Below are positions 46,916-58,910 of a stretch of DNA of 64,000 bases, piece by piece. Positions within the stretch are counted from its first letter, which is position 1, and each line of letters opens with the position of its first letter. The notes under the pieces were generated by a model. The model saw only the letters and a program-made list of their open reading frames with translations. It had not been told where the DNA came from and did not search any database. The position numbers were made by a program, and so were the translations under genes. The DNA is from Blastomyces gilchristii SLH14081 (Eukaryota > Ascomycota > Eurotiomycetes > Onygenales > Ajellomycetaceae): assembly GCF_000003855.2 (NCBI RefSeq), contig NW_003101679.1, forward strand, positions 3,179,558 through 3,243,557. Direction: 5' to 3'.

Positions 46916-47093
46916 TGTGATTCAAAGGTTGCTTAAGCCAGCGTACGATTACAGGCGTACACCGGCTTCTTATATATTGAATCTCGTACGCTAAATTAAT
47001 TAGTGGCCGCTAGGGCCCCCTTTACATTTGTATGCTAGTAGTTCAGAAGCGGCCGCGTTATTATCCGACGGTCGTACGTTCTTCTGAACCACA
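46916..47093 (-). repeat. Gypsy A2 3' LTR (178 bp)
   Basis: Outer (left) end keeps CAGCGTACGATTACAGG and ACACCGGC; inner end is mutated (CATTTGTATGC, GTTCAGAAGC, CTTCTGAACC). Confidence 0.95.
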
Positions 47094-47103
47094 TCCTCCC
47101 CCA
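47094..47103 (-). promoter_or_regulatory. Gypsy A2 polypurine tract
   Basis: TGGGGGAGGA on the minus strand, adjoining the 3' LTR. Confidence 0.8.
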
Positions 47104-47598
47104 CCAGATTCAGTCACGCCCACGTGACCATGTCATACACCCTAGCTTCATGCGGATTAGCTCACCACTAGCATTTCACGATCTTGTGACCTATCCCTGA
47201 TTCAGCTAGCATTCTGTGTACACTCTTACAAAGAAACTTCCACTATATTACATCATTCTTCAACCATCATCTTCATCATTGTCATTATCAAACACTATTA
47301 TCTCATTCAAGATTCCTACCTCTTCTTCTGTTCAACTCTTTTCATCTGTTCATCTATCATGTCATACATGTTCCTGGCAATGGCTCTCTGTTCTCACAAC
47401 AAGCATTCTCATAGTGCTCATACCAGGCAGTTCATTAGCAGTAAGTGTAATGCATTGTGAAATGTGACCAGGACTTGTTTATCTTCTAACAATTGTCAGA
47501 ACATACTACTATGAATGGCACACCTTCTTCATCTTCTTATACACTCTCAATCATTTTCTTCAGTGAGTTTCTGATCATGTCTTCTGACACAATTTTGC

Positions 47599-48057
47599 AT
47601 GAATGCAGATACTGATATGTTTGTTTTTATTCATGTAGAATCTTCACACATTGACAGATCTGTGTCTGCTGATGATAGTGAACTCAATGTTGAATCATTA
47701 ATTGAGAACCTGAAGAATGTGATAATGAAGGAATTGTCTGTGCCATGTGTGGCTGAATCTCTTGCATTCCTCTCTGTCCCTTCTGTTTCTTTCTCTGCCA
47801 CTCCCCCCAAATCTCCTACACCTGTCCCTGTGTCTGGTTCTCCCGCTCCCGCTACCCCTGTTCCTGTGACCCTCACTTTCACTACTTCTGCTCCCCCTGG
47901 TTTTGCTGTCTCTGCTTTCATTATCAGCTCTTCTCATTTCAAGGAGATGTTGCATAGACTTGATGAATCACATTTCTCAGTATATACACTCTCACTCTTC
48001 TTATCAATCTCTAGAATAATCTATTGTACAAAGACAGTGTACAACACAACTATCTGA
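47599..48057 (+). CDS. Antisense ORF 1 of Gypsy A2 (152 codons)
   Basis: MNADTDMFVFIHVESSHID start, acidic part (DDSELNVESLIENLKNV), Pro/Ser/Val-rich middle (SPTPVPVSGSPAPATPVPV), end TKTVYNTTI. It corresponds to 12929-13390 in copy 1. The Pro-rich middle keeps C-rich codons, so this stretch is less mutated than pol. Function unknown. A further plus frame lies upstream (47216-47467), but its copy-1 counterpart is interrupted. Confidence 0.45.
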   Translation: MNADTDMFVFIHVESSHIDRSVSADDSELNVESLIENLKNVIMKELSVPCVAESLAFLSVPSVSFSATPPKSPTPVPVSGSPAPATPVPVTLTFTTSAPPGFAVSAFIISSSHFKEMLHRLDESHFSVYTLSLFLSISRIIYCTKTVYNTTI

Positions 48058-48385
48058 AGCTCAGTCACAGACATCAATTATTACATTCATTTTAAATATT
48101 CATGATAAGACAATTATCTGTTCATCTCAGAGAATTACTTTTCTCATTAACAGTGTCAAGATTATAAGTCTTTTTCTTTTTCATCTTTTCTTTCTGACAC
48201 TGATTTTTCTATTCTTAGGAGAAATCATTATGGATTTTACTGTGTATGAAGTCATGATGTTCACAGATATTAAGAAACTTTTTACAACTGTAAAGTTCAA
48301 CATTGCAGAAATATTCACTCTGATGAATTTCTTCAGAATAATAGATTTATATCAGTCTATTCTCTGATGTCTGTCATTCAACTTC

Positions 48386-48709
48386 ATGATGCAGGCAAAA
48401 GATATTCATGTTTTCAGAAACAGAAACACAGATATCATACTCTTTTACACTCACAGGTGTGAGGCTTGTATATCTTGTCTGAGATGTTATTATGAGAATA
48501 AGCTGTTCACATGCTGTATTCTGCTTTCTGTATTCTCTCATGTCTCTCTCTCTCTTTCTGAGAAGCCTTGTGTGTGTTGTAATTATATATACAATTCTAA
48601 GATCAGCAGGTGTTTGTTCAGTAATTGTTATCCCTACTTTTGCAATTTTCATACACTAACAATGATTCTTAGTTGCTTCAGTGTCAGAGATCATTCTAAT
48701 CAAAGATGA
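48386..48709 (+). CDS. Antisense Cys-rich ORF 2 of Gypsy A2 (107 codons)
   Basis: KDIHVFRNRNTD followed by HRCEACISCLRCYYENKLFT, then CC and, 20 residues on, CVCCNYIYNSKISRCLFSNC. The Cys spacing (C-x2-C-x2-C-x2-C, then a second cluster) would suit zinc binding. Homologous to 12347-12613. It overlaps the next frame by 29 bp. Confidence 0.4.
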   Translation: MMQAKDIHVFRNRNTDIILFYTHRCEACISCLRCYYENKLFTCCILLSVFSHVSLSLSEKPCVCCNYIYNSKISRCLFSNCYPYFCNFHTLTMILSCFSVRDHSNQR

Positions 48710-49052
48710 TAATACTGCTGAGATTACTCTCTTCTGTCTTCAAGCTTCTTCTGTCACTTTCTCTTTCTTCTCTGCAGAGAAGATTGTGCATATATCAGAT
48801 TGTAAGCATTCAGCACTGAGTAGCTCCTGCTGTCATTTGTTCAGTTCTGCATCTTCTTCTTCTTCTGTCTCTTTCATCTCTGTCTTCTCTGCCCTGACTT
48901 CTAATCCTGCAGGTTCTGCACTCTTCTTCAATTTCTCTACATATACATGTACATATTTCTATATTAGCATTTCAGCCAATCTTGTGATAAATGACATTAA
49001 TGTCATACACAGAGTGATAGAGGAATTGAAGATGTGCACAGTATTGTTATAA
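48681..49052 (+). CDS. Antisense ORF 3 of Gypsy A2 (123 codons)
   Basis: MSEIILIKDDN start, SASSSSSVSFISVFSALTS, NPAGSALFFNFS. Homologous to 11926-12303 over its whole length. Tail-to-tail with the pol remains that end near 49060. Confidence 0.4.
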   Translation: MSEIILIKDDNTAEITLFCLQASSVTFSFFSAEKIVHISDCKHSALSSSCCHLFSSASSSSSVSFISVFSALTSNPAGSALFFNFSTYTCTYFYISISANLVINDINVIHRVIEELKMCTVLL

Positions 49053-49059
49053 GAGTGAC

Positions 49060-52000
49060 TTGTAGCCCTCAAATCTCTTATAAACCTTGAGTTTTGAGAT
49101 TTCCTTTGTTTTTGGCATTTTTCAGGTGGCATGACATTGGAAATAGATTAATATGTGATGTATGAAAATGAATGAGATGTGTATAATAACATTTGTCTTT
49201 TACAGCTGACTCTTACAGTTGATGACCAATTCATCATTTCTTTTCTTACACTTTTTCTTTATCTGCTAGTCACTACTCTTATGTGATCTCTATATAATAC
49301 AGTGTTCAGTGACTAGGTTGAGTAGCTTTCATCTTTTGTAATTCTGTCTCATACATTATACTGTCTCTCTTCACTCACTTAGATTACTACAGTAAACAGC
49401 TCATCAAAACTAATCTCATCTGACCTCTAAGTGTTCTCAGGAATTGAGATGGCTTGGTCTCACATGTTCATGAATGTTTCAGATAGTTCATTCTCTGTGA
49501 TCTCTGTGATTTAACTGATGTAAACAGTTGAATTCAACTCTGAATTTCTTTTTCTTCTGCAATCTGACTCACATACAAGTCTATCACTCTGAGACTACTC
49601 TTTACTGTGTTGCATCTGCTGTCTGCAGCATGTTATTGTACAACTAGCTACAGTCTTATCACTTATTAAAGTGTGATATTCACCTGATTTCTTCATTACT
49701 TCTCATTCTTTCCTTATAATTGTGAAAAGATCAGAATAAGTGAGATCATCTGATTCATAAGTGTCTATAATTTCTCTTACTTCATAAGACTTTTCAATTG
49801 TAAGTCTCTTCTTTTTCAACACTGATAATAGTGCTGTGAATAATCATAATTTACTCAGATCTTACATCTTTGCTTTCACAAGTCATGAATTATTAATTAA
49901 GTTGTATAAGACTTATTTCTCTGATTCTTTCAATGCATATATTCTCAGAGAATATGATTTGAGTATTTTATATGACTTAAATTATCTAGATTAAAACTTC
50001 TCAGAACTCTCATTGTATACAAGAACTTACATTCTCATCTTAAGACTTAATTTCTTAACTAGTGAGTCTTATATTCTTTTCAGTTGAATTGCTCAGTTCA
50101 GAAGTAGCTCATTAGCTTTTGCACATGCATGATTGATCTCTTTCAATCTTGGTTTCATGTCTGTGACTGCTGTATCTGCAACTGCTACTGCTGCATTCAT
50201 AACTGCTGTTCCTGCTGTGTTCACAACTGCTGTTTCTGCTGCATCTGCAACTGCTTCCTCCCTCACCTTTTCTGAAGCATTCTTCAGAATGTGCGGATGC
50301 AATCCATACAACAGGTAGAATGGTGAACACTTGAAGACTGCATGCTGTTGAATCCGTGTGATCAATAGCACCTGCCCGAGATATTCATCTCATAGTCTTA
50401 TAAGCTTGCTCACTAGATATTTCATTAGCATGTTACTCAAGATTTCATTCAAGTGTTTCATCTTTCTGTTTATTTGCAGATGATATAATGTTGTTCTACA
50501 ATATCTTGTCTGTAACTGACTCATAAAATGCCTCACTGCTTCTTCTACAAGATTCACATCATTATCAGTTAGAATCTCATGTGATATTTCATAGTTGACA
50601 TAGATCTCATCATGTAGAAACTTCATCACTATCTTCTCTGTCATCTCTGAAACTGCTTTCATAACTGGCCAGCTAGTAGCATAATCAATAGCAGTGATTA
50701 TTCATCAATTTTCATTTGATATTCGCAGCAATATATCTATGAGATTCACTTCTCATTGTTCAAATGATTGTATCATACACTTCATCTGATATTGCACTTT
50801 CTCATATTCTAATCCTTTCTTAGATTCTTTCATGATCTGGTAATTCAGGCACTCATGAGCATACATCTGAATGTCCTCAGCCATGCTTGACTAGTATACT
50901 CTTGATTCAAGTACACTCATGAGTTCAGGGCTTTCTAAGTGACTGAATTCCTTGTGCATGTAAGTTATTAAGTCACATCTAAATGAAGATTCTAGATAGA
51001 GAGCTTCTGTGTATTCTAGATCATGATAAAGCACAACATCATTTTCATTTCTCAATTTCCTCAGCTTGAAGTTTGAAAGCATCTCTTCTACTACTCTCAC
51101 AAGACACTTGTTATTCAATATCTTGCTATTCTTTAAGCAAGAGATCATGATATTCACTCATTCTGATTCCTTACTTCTTCTCAGTATATTTAATACAAAC
51201 ATTCCTTGTATCTGATTCACAGAACTCTTATTCATGAAATCAGATCTGTAACTGATTGTGTCAGGTATCACTGCATCTGATCTCTTTCAGTATTTGATAT
51301 GAAGATTGTACACTTGAAACTCTGAGATTCAACATACTAAGTATTTGAAAGATTTTATCATTAATTATAGATAGACAAGACTTTCATGATCTGTGATCAC
51401 TGTTATCATATATCTGTTGTCAATATATCTATTTCACAATGCCAGCATGTGCTTGATCACTAGCAATTTCTTTTCATACACTGAGTAATTGAGCTCAGTG
51501 TCTGATAGTTTTCTACCATTATACATTACTAGATGCAGCTTGCTGTTCTTGCTCATCTGTAGAAGAGCACCTCTGATAGCTTATTCAGATGCATCTATCT
51601 TGATATAGAAAGGTTTATCACAATCTGGTTGAATAAGCACTGAGAATGTTATTACATATTCTCTCAGTGTGAGAAAAGCCTCTTCACACATAGTATTTCA
51701 GATGATTGAATAAAACTTCTTCTTTCACAGATTTGTATTCATTTCTCTTAAGAGATCTGAGAGTGATGCAGATATTCATGCAAAATCCTTGATGAATCTG
51801 TAATAGTATGAGATTAACTCAAGAAACTGTTGTACATGATATACATTTCTTAATCACAGTCAATTTACTATGACATTCAATTTCTCCAGAATGAGATATA
51901 TATAGTTATTACTTACTACATATTCTACAAACTCTAACTCTTCTGTTTCAAACACACACTTGATTGATTTGATATAGAGCTTATACTCTGTCAGAGTTGT

Positions 52001-54950
52001 AAGTACTTCATTGAGATACTTCAGATGTTCATCATATGAGTTTGAAAAGACTAGAATATCATTGAGATATATGAGACATGAGGTTTCATTCTGTTTATAA
52101 AGAATTATATTCATCATTGTTTGAAAGATGACAGATGTATTTATCAGACTGAATGATATTATCAGGAATTTGAACTTCTCTCATTGCATATTAAACATAG
52201 TTCACAGAACTGACAGTTCATCTACATGAATCTGCCAGTATTCTGAGAGAAGATCAATCTTTAATAGATATCAGATGTTTCTGACTGTATTTAACTGTTA
52301 TTGAATTCATGATAGTGAATATTCATTCTTGATTATAAGCTTGTTGAGTGCTTAATAATTGATACACATTCATCACTCTTCACCCGCCTTTTTCATGAAT
52401 AGAACTCGAAAGCCTCACATACTTAATGAGAATTATATGAGACCACATTCTAGAAGGTCTATGATCTGACACTTCTGTTCTTCAAGATGTGTTTGTGACA
52501 GAGAGTACACATTCTGATTGACTGGTTTTGCATCCCCTATATCAATCTCATGTACAAATTATTGTTTCAGTGACAATTCCAGTGAAAGATCTATTCAAAA
52601 GATCTTTTCATACTTCTTCAGAAGCTTCTTCATACACTATCTCTGTATATCTTTATCTGGATTTTCTTCACTTTCATAATCTGGATACATACAGAATGCT
52701 TTCAGATGAGGTCTTGTGAATCATTCTCTTTACTTATTAATGTGTAAGCAGATTTAACCCTTCTATATCAGAGACATGGAATGTCCTTCTCATATCAGTT
52801 GATAGAATTGTATGAACTATTTTCTTTCTATCAGTTAACTGTATATAGCATGTACATCATTGAATCTGTAAATTGAATCTTTGAAATCAATCAAGTTTAA
52901 GAATAAGATTGTATTTCATGTTCTGCAGCTCTTACACTCAAATATAGCAAGATCATTCTCTGAAGTGCAAGAGAACTCCTACTTTTACAGGTGATATTAA
53001 ATATCAGTTATTAGATAATCTTATGTGTCAGAGATTCTTCACTCAGCAGACTTCTTTCAATCTTCAAATTATATAATTATCAATATATTGTATAGAAGCT
53101 TCTGTGTTCACTAACACTTTTACAGTCATCTCTTGATTCTTATTCAAGTGTTCTCTATACATTAATATTTCAAGCTTCAAGGCATTGAGATAAGTGTTTA
53201 CTTTATCATTCTTACTCACATCTCATTCAGAAGCCTGCTTCTTCTTTACATTCACAGAATTCAGAGAGTTATCTAATGTAAGCATCTCTTTCACTTTAAA
53301 GACTTTTCATAGAATATCAGTGAGTGTCTCTGAGCTCACTGATTCTGCTAGTTTTTTGACTCTCTTACTTCTCTTAACTGCACACACTGAGTGCAATCTT
53401 TTACATCATGATTTTGATATCTGCAGTTGAAGCAAGCTTGATACTTACAATATCAAGGTTTTTATTCAGAGGATTTCTTTTTCAGAGAATTCAATGCTTT
53501 AGTAATAGTATTCAGATCTAGATCTATCACATTCAAATATATAACTTATATTGTAGAAGTCTGATTACTCATTCTTTACTAAGATATACTCAATTACAGT
53601 ATTTTCTGTTATAATTGACTCACTTATTCTCATATAATAAGAATATTGTATGCTTTCTTCACTGTGTCTGACTGCAAGATTAAGTATTTTCATTTCACTC
53701 TCAACTCAGATGTAAGATCATGAATGAAAATCTATAAATAGAAAGATATTGAAAGCTCTTTATTTAATACAAGATAGTATAAGCTGAAGTGTGTGAAGTA
53801 TAATATAAGATCACTCATTTATCTACACTCAGTGAAGTATTTATAACACTTATCTTATATATTCACTTTCTCAAAGTTATGCAAGATTCATTTGAAAAAC
53901 TCATTCTATATCTGTAGAAATGAATATTACTCTGAGTCTGTGAGATTTATCTTTTCATCAGTTATTTATAATAACTTCACTTTTCTGTGTAGAAATGTGA
54001 CAGATTTTAAGACTTATTGAAATTCTGTTAACTGTCTGTCTGTGAGTTCATATTCAATCTGATAATATGATTGCATCTGACTTAGTCAGCTGATTGCAGC
54101 ATCATTTTTTCAGTTGTTATTGAAGCTTGATAGCTCTGACAGATCTCTCAGCTTGATGTATTTTATGCTCAGATTCTCATTCTGCACAGCAGTCTCTAAT
54201 GATGTGTACACTTCTGAAGAGATTATGAATAATTATGATAAGATCTTCAGATTCAGTGTAGTTATCTATCTGTATAAACATTCAATCTTCTGCTGCAGGT
54301 CTAAGATCTGATTTTCTCTATTCTTATTAATGATGGTGATTGCATCAGCAAAGCTCTTCATAGTGAATGCTTGATCTGCAGTGAATGTCAATTATTGTTT
54401 GACTTCTATCTCAGTCTATCACTGTGTATACAAGGCCTCAATCTTGTTTAGAATTCTCATACATGTACAAAGCTTCAATTTCAGTTCAGCTGTCTCAGTC
54501 ACTTTTCTTACTGCTTTGAGTAATCTCTCTGAGATGTTCTGCATACCTTTCAGTTCAGATAGCAGAGAAGAGTGTTATTTGTATCAGTTAAAAGAGGTAT
54601 TCATTTCAGTGGTTTCTGATTGATTGTATAATATCTATCATTATATCACTTGTATCATTATATAATTTCTGTTGTCATTGTATGACTCTGGTGATGGCCA
54701 CTTCTCTCTTTTATCTCTTTGAGTGAAGAGTGGTCTTCTTTGAATCTGGTTCACCGCTCCTCATCTCTTTTCTCACATCTCATCTATTCATGTCTCATAC
54801 ATGGCATTCACCTGGGTGTGGAGTTTTCCCTCAACAAGTGAAGCAGCATTAATTGAATGCTCTTTCACTCACTGCTCTTCATACACTATCTTTTGAGATG
54901 TTCTAGAACCACACTAGCATGATAACTATAAATCACTTCATAGGCGGAAT
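49060..54950 (-). pseudogene. Gypsy A2 gag-pol remains
   Basis: Minus strand: gag with a good CCHC knuckle CFNCRYQNHDVKDC (53393-53434); protease near 53090 (VNTEASIQYI for the Asp-Thr-Gly site); RT with YLNDILVFSN (about 52040-52069); RNase H (about 51450-51660). Integrase runs from 51157 (MNIMISCLKNSK...) with HKEFSH, a DDE core with LTDNDVNLVEEAVRHF near 50560, and the extended Ala/Val repeat at 50163-50254. Stops are mostly TGA. Confidence 0.88.
50163..50254 (-). repeat. Ala/Val/Thr repeat after integrase (Gypsy A2)
   Basis: Longer counterpart of 10751-10813, about 92 bp against 63, with extra units of the type NTAGTAVMNAAVAVADTAV. Confidence 0.7.
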
Positions 54951-54990
54951 TATCACACTCTGGAGAAGTCTGCACTTCTCACCGGTTTTT

Positions 54991-55003
54991 AGACATGCTA
55001 CCA
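54991..55003 (-). promoter_or_regulatory. Gypsy A2 primer-binding site
   Basis: TGGTAGCATGTCT two bases inside the 5' LTR (minus strand). TGGTAGC fits the 3' end of an initiator-Met-type tRNA. Confidence 0.65.
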
Positions 55004-55005
55004 GA

Positions 55006-55183
55006 TGTGATTCAAAGGTTGCTTAAGCCAGTGTATGATTACAGGCGTACACCAGCTTCTTATATATTGAATCTCGTACGCTAAATTAATTAGTGGCCGC
55101 TAGGGCCCCCTTTACATTCGTACGCTAGTAGTTCGGAAGCGGCCGCGTTATTATCCGACGGTCGTACGTTCTTCCGAACCACA
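55006..55183 (-). repeat. Gypsy A2 5' LTR (178 bp)
   Basis: Outer (right) end intact (CATTCGTACGC, GTTCGGAAGC, CTTCCGAACC); inner end mutated (CAGTGTATGATTACAGG, ACACCAGC). Confidence 0.95.
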
Positions 55184-55187
55184 ATAT

Positions 55188-58100
55188 AATGAAACTAAAC
55201 ATAGATGTCAGAGAATATTAGTGTGAAGATGTCTATATATGAAGTTAATAATCTTAATTATAATCTTATATTAGAACTTGTCTGACTATCTGAACAAGGC
55301 ATCTTGTTAAATACTTAAAACAGAAGTTTAATATTCTCTAACAATGATAGAGTCTATGAAGATGACATTCACAAGATCATGAATCTGACACAGATCTCTG
55401 TAAACATCTATGAAATGCTCAGAAAAAGAAGTCACTGAAAGAATCATTAATAGTAGAACTATATATCAATCTATTTCATCAGTCTGACTGATATTAAAAA
55501 GACTCTAAAAAAGTTATTCTGTGCTATAATAACAGATTCTTGTATAAAACTCTCTTAATAATATTATGAATATGTAGATATCTTCTGATAAGATAATAAT
55601 ATTACAAATCTACCTCTCTTACAAGGTTCAGAAGTGAATCACAGTATCAAGTTAAAAAAGAAGAATGATAAGAACTCTGAATTACTATAAGACTCTCTTT
55701 ATAATATGTTCTGAGATGAACTTCTTCTTCTTTGAAAGACACTCAATAATCTGTTGAATAAAAATTCATACATATTAACAATTTCTCTGCTGCAGCTTCT
55801 ATTCTCTTTGCAAGAAAATCAGACAGAGGACTCTGATTCTATGTAGATTATCAAGAATTGAATAGATTAATTAAGAAGAATCACTATTCTTTGTCTCTAA
55901 TCAATAAAACTCTAGCTCATATTGAATAAGCTCAATAATTTATAAAACTAGATGTTATTACTGTGTTTCATAAAATCTGTATCACTAAAGAAGATGAATA
56001 ACTTACAGTCTTTCAGACATATTATAATCTCTTTGAATGAGTGATTATTCTCTTTGAACTGGCTAATGTCTCTAGTACATTTCAAAAGTATATCAACTGA
56101 GCACTTCAGAATTTCCTTGATAAATTCATATCTGCATATCTCAATGACATTCTCATCTTCACTGACAGGCTCAGAAAAGAATATTAAGAATATGTGTGAA
56201 GAGTATTACAATGATTACAAGAAGCAGAACTATTAATAGATATTGATAAGTGTGATTTTAAAGTCAAGAGTACTAAATATCTGAGTTTTATTATAGAAGC
56301 TGACAAGGAAATTCAAATGAATCCTGAGAAAGTCTCTGCTATTCTTGAATGAGAAGCTCTGTGTACTGTGAAAGATATATAAAGCTTCATCAGATTCACT
56401 AACTTCTATCAGTGATTTATACAAAACTTCTCAGATATCATAAGATCACTTACAGAACTCATCAAGAAGAACTCAGTATTTCAGTGATTAGTGAATGCTG
56501 AAGCTGTATTTATATAAATGAAGAAGATATTCATTAATACTTCTCTGCTTATAATATTTGATTCTGATATAAAACAGTTGTTGAAGCTGATTTCTCTGAC
56601 TATGTTATAGAAGAAGCTATATTATAATATGATGATGAAGATGTCTTATAATTATGCATCTTCATATCTAAGAAACTGAGTTCTGCTGAATACAATTATA
56701 AGATCTATGATAAGAAACTTCTTGCAATTATACACTGTCTAGAAGAATGAGACTCTGAACTCTGAAGTATCTCTGAATTTGAGATAATCATAGATTATAA
56801 GAATCTCAAGTACTTTATAACTATCTGTAAACTCACTGAATAACAGATGTGATAATCTAAGTTCTTAAGTCACTTTCATTTTATAATACACTATCACTCT
56901 AATAGTTAGAACTCAATGACAGATGCTCTCTCACAATGAGAGTAAGATATGTCTTTTAATGTAACAGACATCTGTTGAATGAACTGAGAGCACTGACTCT
57001 TAGATCTGAAGATATTAATTGATCAAGATAGAACAACTCATGACACTATATACATTTCTCTGATTAGAATATTCTCTGTCTAAACTGACACTGACACTGA
57101 TATCTTTACTTCTTCTACACAGAATGAACTGTGATATACAGCAGCTCAGACTGATGAACTTCTTTAGACTCTCACTGAAGCAGTATATTAAGAAGCACTC
57201 TGATTTCTCTCAGAACTACATATAAGAACTGATATCTCAGAATATTCAATTGATAATAATAACACTCTATAATTCTGTAAATAACACTGAGTCTCTTACT
57301 TCAAACTCTTAGATATCTGAATAATGCAAGAGATGCATAATTCATATATAATCAGTCATTCAGACTGTGAATAACTGTATTAAATAATCTCCTGAGAATT
57401 CTACTGATCTGAGATATTAAACAGCATCAGACATTTTATCTGAAACTGTAACTGTTGTTCTTCTATCATCTTATAAAAGAACTGTAGAAAAGATCTGCTA
57501 AAATCACTCAATATCTCAGATAGAATCTGATGAGATATAGTAATTAACTTCACTATTAATCTCTCTGAGAGTAAGAATTGTAGAAACATTCTAGTCATCA
57601 TGAATTGATTGAGTAAAGATGTAATATTGAAATCTTGTAATAAGATGAATACTGAATAAGTCACTGAAGCTTTTCTACAGAGTCTATTCTATCAGATACA
57701 TGAATTACTAAGATCTATAGTATCAGATCAGAGTTATTAATTTGTGAGCACTCTCTGAACAAGAATCTGTCAAGTTCTCAAGATTATATACTATCTGTTA
57801 ACTGTCTATCACTCTGAGACTGATGATATATCAGAATGAATAATTCAGACTGTAAAGAATTATCTTTATAAGTTCTGCAATCACTTATAAGATGATTGAC
57901 ATGATCTGTTTCTACACACACAGATTGCTATCAATGAACAAGATGCTGTTTCAATAGATGTAAGCCTGTTCTTTCTTACACATAATTATTATATGAAGAT
58001 GTTAAATCTTCTAGAGATTACACAGCTCACACTGAACTCTTGCAGTCTGATTCAGATTGCTGACAATATAGTAACAAAGCTCTGTGATGCTCATGACTGA

Positions 58101-58597
58101 GCAGAGGCCTTCATAATAACTGTGAAATAAGATTAAGAGAATTAAATCAATGTTCACTGAGACTCTGCTGAACAATATAAAATAGAAGACTTGATGTAAT
58201 TGAATTTTAAGAATATACAGATCATATGTTCATCTCATACACTGAATTATCATTATATCAAGTATAAAGTGATAGAAGTTCTAGATAGTCATAACTACTG
58301 TCTTGACATACTATCAGAAATCTATGATATCTTTCATGCAAGCTTGCTCTGCTACACTATCACTGATCTGTTTCCTTCTCAACTAACTTCTGACTGACAG
58401 TCACCAGGCATCATAGAAGAAGATAATGAGCTTGAGTGAGAGATTGAGAATATTCTCAATGAGAGACTCACAGCTGTAACTGATAATATCTTGTGAAATA
58501 TATCAGCTATGATCAACTGATCTGAACTCTGAGTTCTGTGTTATCTGAAACAGCAGCTCTTGACTGATGAAAACTGCTTCTGAAAGAGAAGAGCTAA
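55188..58597 (+). pseudogene. Gypsy B1 RT, RNase H, integrase and chromodomain remains
   Basis: RT: RFYVDYQELNRLIKKNHYS (about 55830) and the box YLNDILIFTD (56137-56166). RNase H: about 56560-56900. Integrase: NFTINLSESKNCRNILVIMN (about 57545, first Asp lost to Asn) and LRSIVSDQSY (second catalytic Asp, about 57705). C-terminal chromodomain-like part at about 58415-58540 (ELEWEIENILNERLTAV, W from TGA). A purine-rich tract (GAAAGAGAAGAG, about 58583-58594) precedes the 3' LTR. Confidence 0.85.
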
Positions 58598-58905
58598 TGT
58601 GATGAGCTGCACCTGATCAATTATATAGACTATTCTGTTACACTTCACAGATTCTTATCACTTCATTCTTGAATATGTACACTCTGATTCTCAGTCATTC
58701 TCAATCACTGATTCTCAGCTGCTATGAACGCGTGTAAATTCTTCCACTCTGAAGCTCCACTGCATACATCATCACATACACATATAAATATTCACTTTAA
58801 TTACTGATTCTCATACTTTCTCTTTCTTTTCCTTCTTTAACATTTTTCTCTTTGTTATATAAGTTCTATTTATTATACCGATGTATTCAGCGTAGGCCTC
58901 TTACA
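58598..58905 (+). repeat. Gypsy B1 3' LTR (308 bp)
   Basis: Inner start mutated (TGTGATGAGCTGCACCTGAT), outer end intact (CAGCGTAGGCCTCTTACA). Confidence 0.92.
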
Positions 58906-58910
58906 AGTAT

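Larger units (their letters stand above)
46916..55183 (-). mobile_element. Ty3/Gypsy element, family A, copy 2 (full length)
   Basis: 8,268 bp between ATAT duplications (46912-46915, 55184-55187), inserted in B1. Two 178-bp LTRs. Minus-strand gag-pol, with antisense ORFs on the plus strand between 47216 and 49052. It is less mutated than copy 1 (a clear CCHC knuckle, longer frames). Confidence 0.95.
44854..58905 (+). mobile_element. Ty3/Gypsy element B1 (chromovirus-like), split by Gypsy A2
   Basis: LTRs 44854-45226 and 58598-58905. Flanks AGCAT (44849-44853) and AGTAT (58906-58910) are a 5-bp duplication differing by one C-to-T. Without Gypsy A2 it is 5.8 kb. Plus-strand gag, protease, RT, RNase H, integrase, chromodomain. 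It sits in B2 in the opposite direction. Confidence 0.9.

Noticed and set aside
47216..47467. Fourth antisense ORF of Gypsy A next to the 3' LTR
   Set aside because: The copy-1 counterpart (13533-13805) is open in a different frame and the shared frame is interrupted, so conservation is not supported.
54632..54672. CRISPR-like or other structured repeat array in the TGATATAG region
   Set aside because: Units are 8-9 bp without spacers; it is a simple minisatellite within a retroelement.
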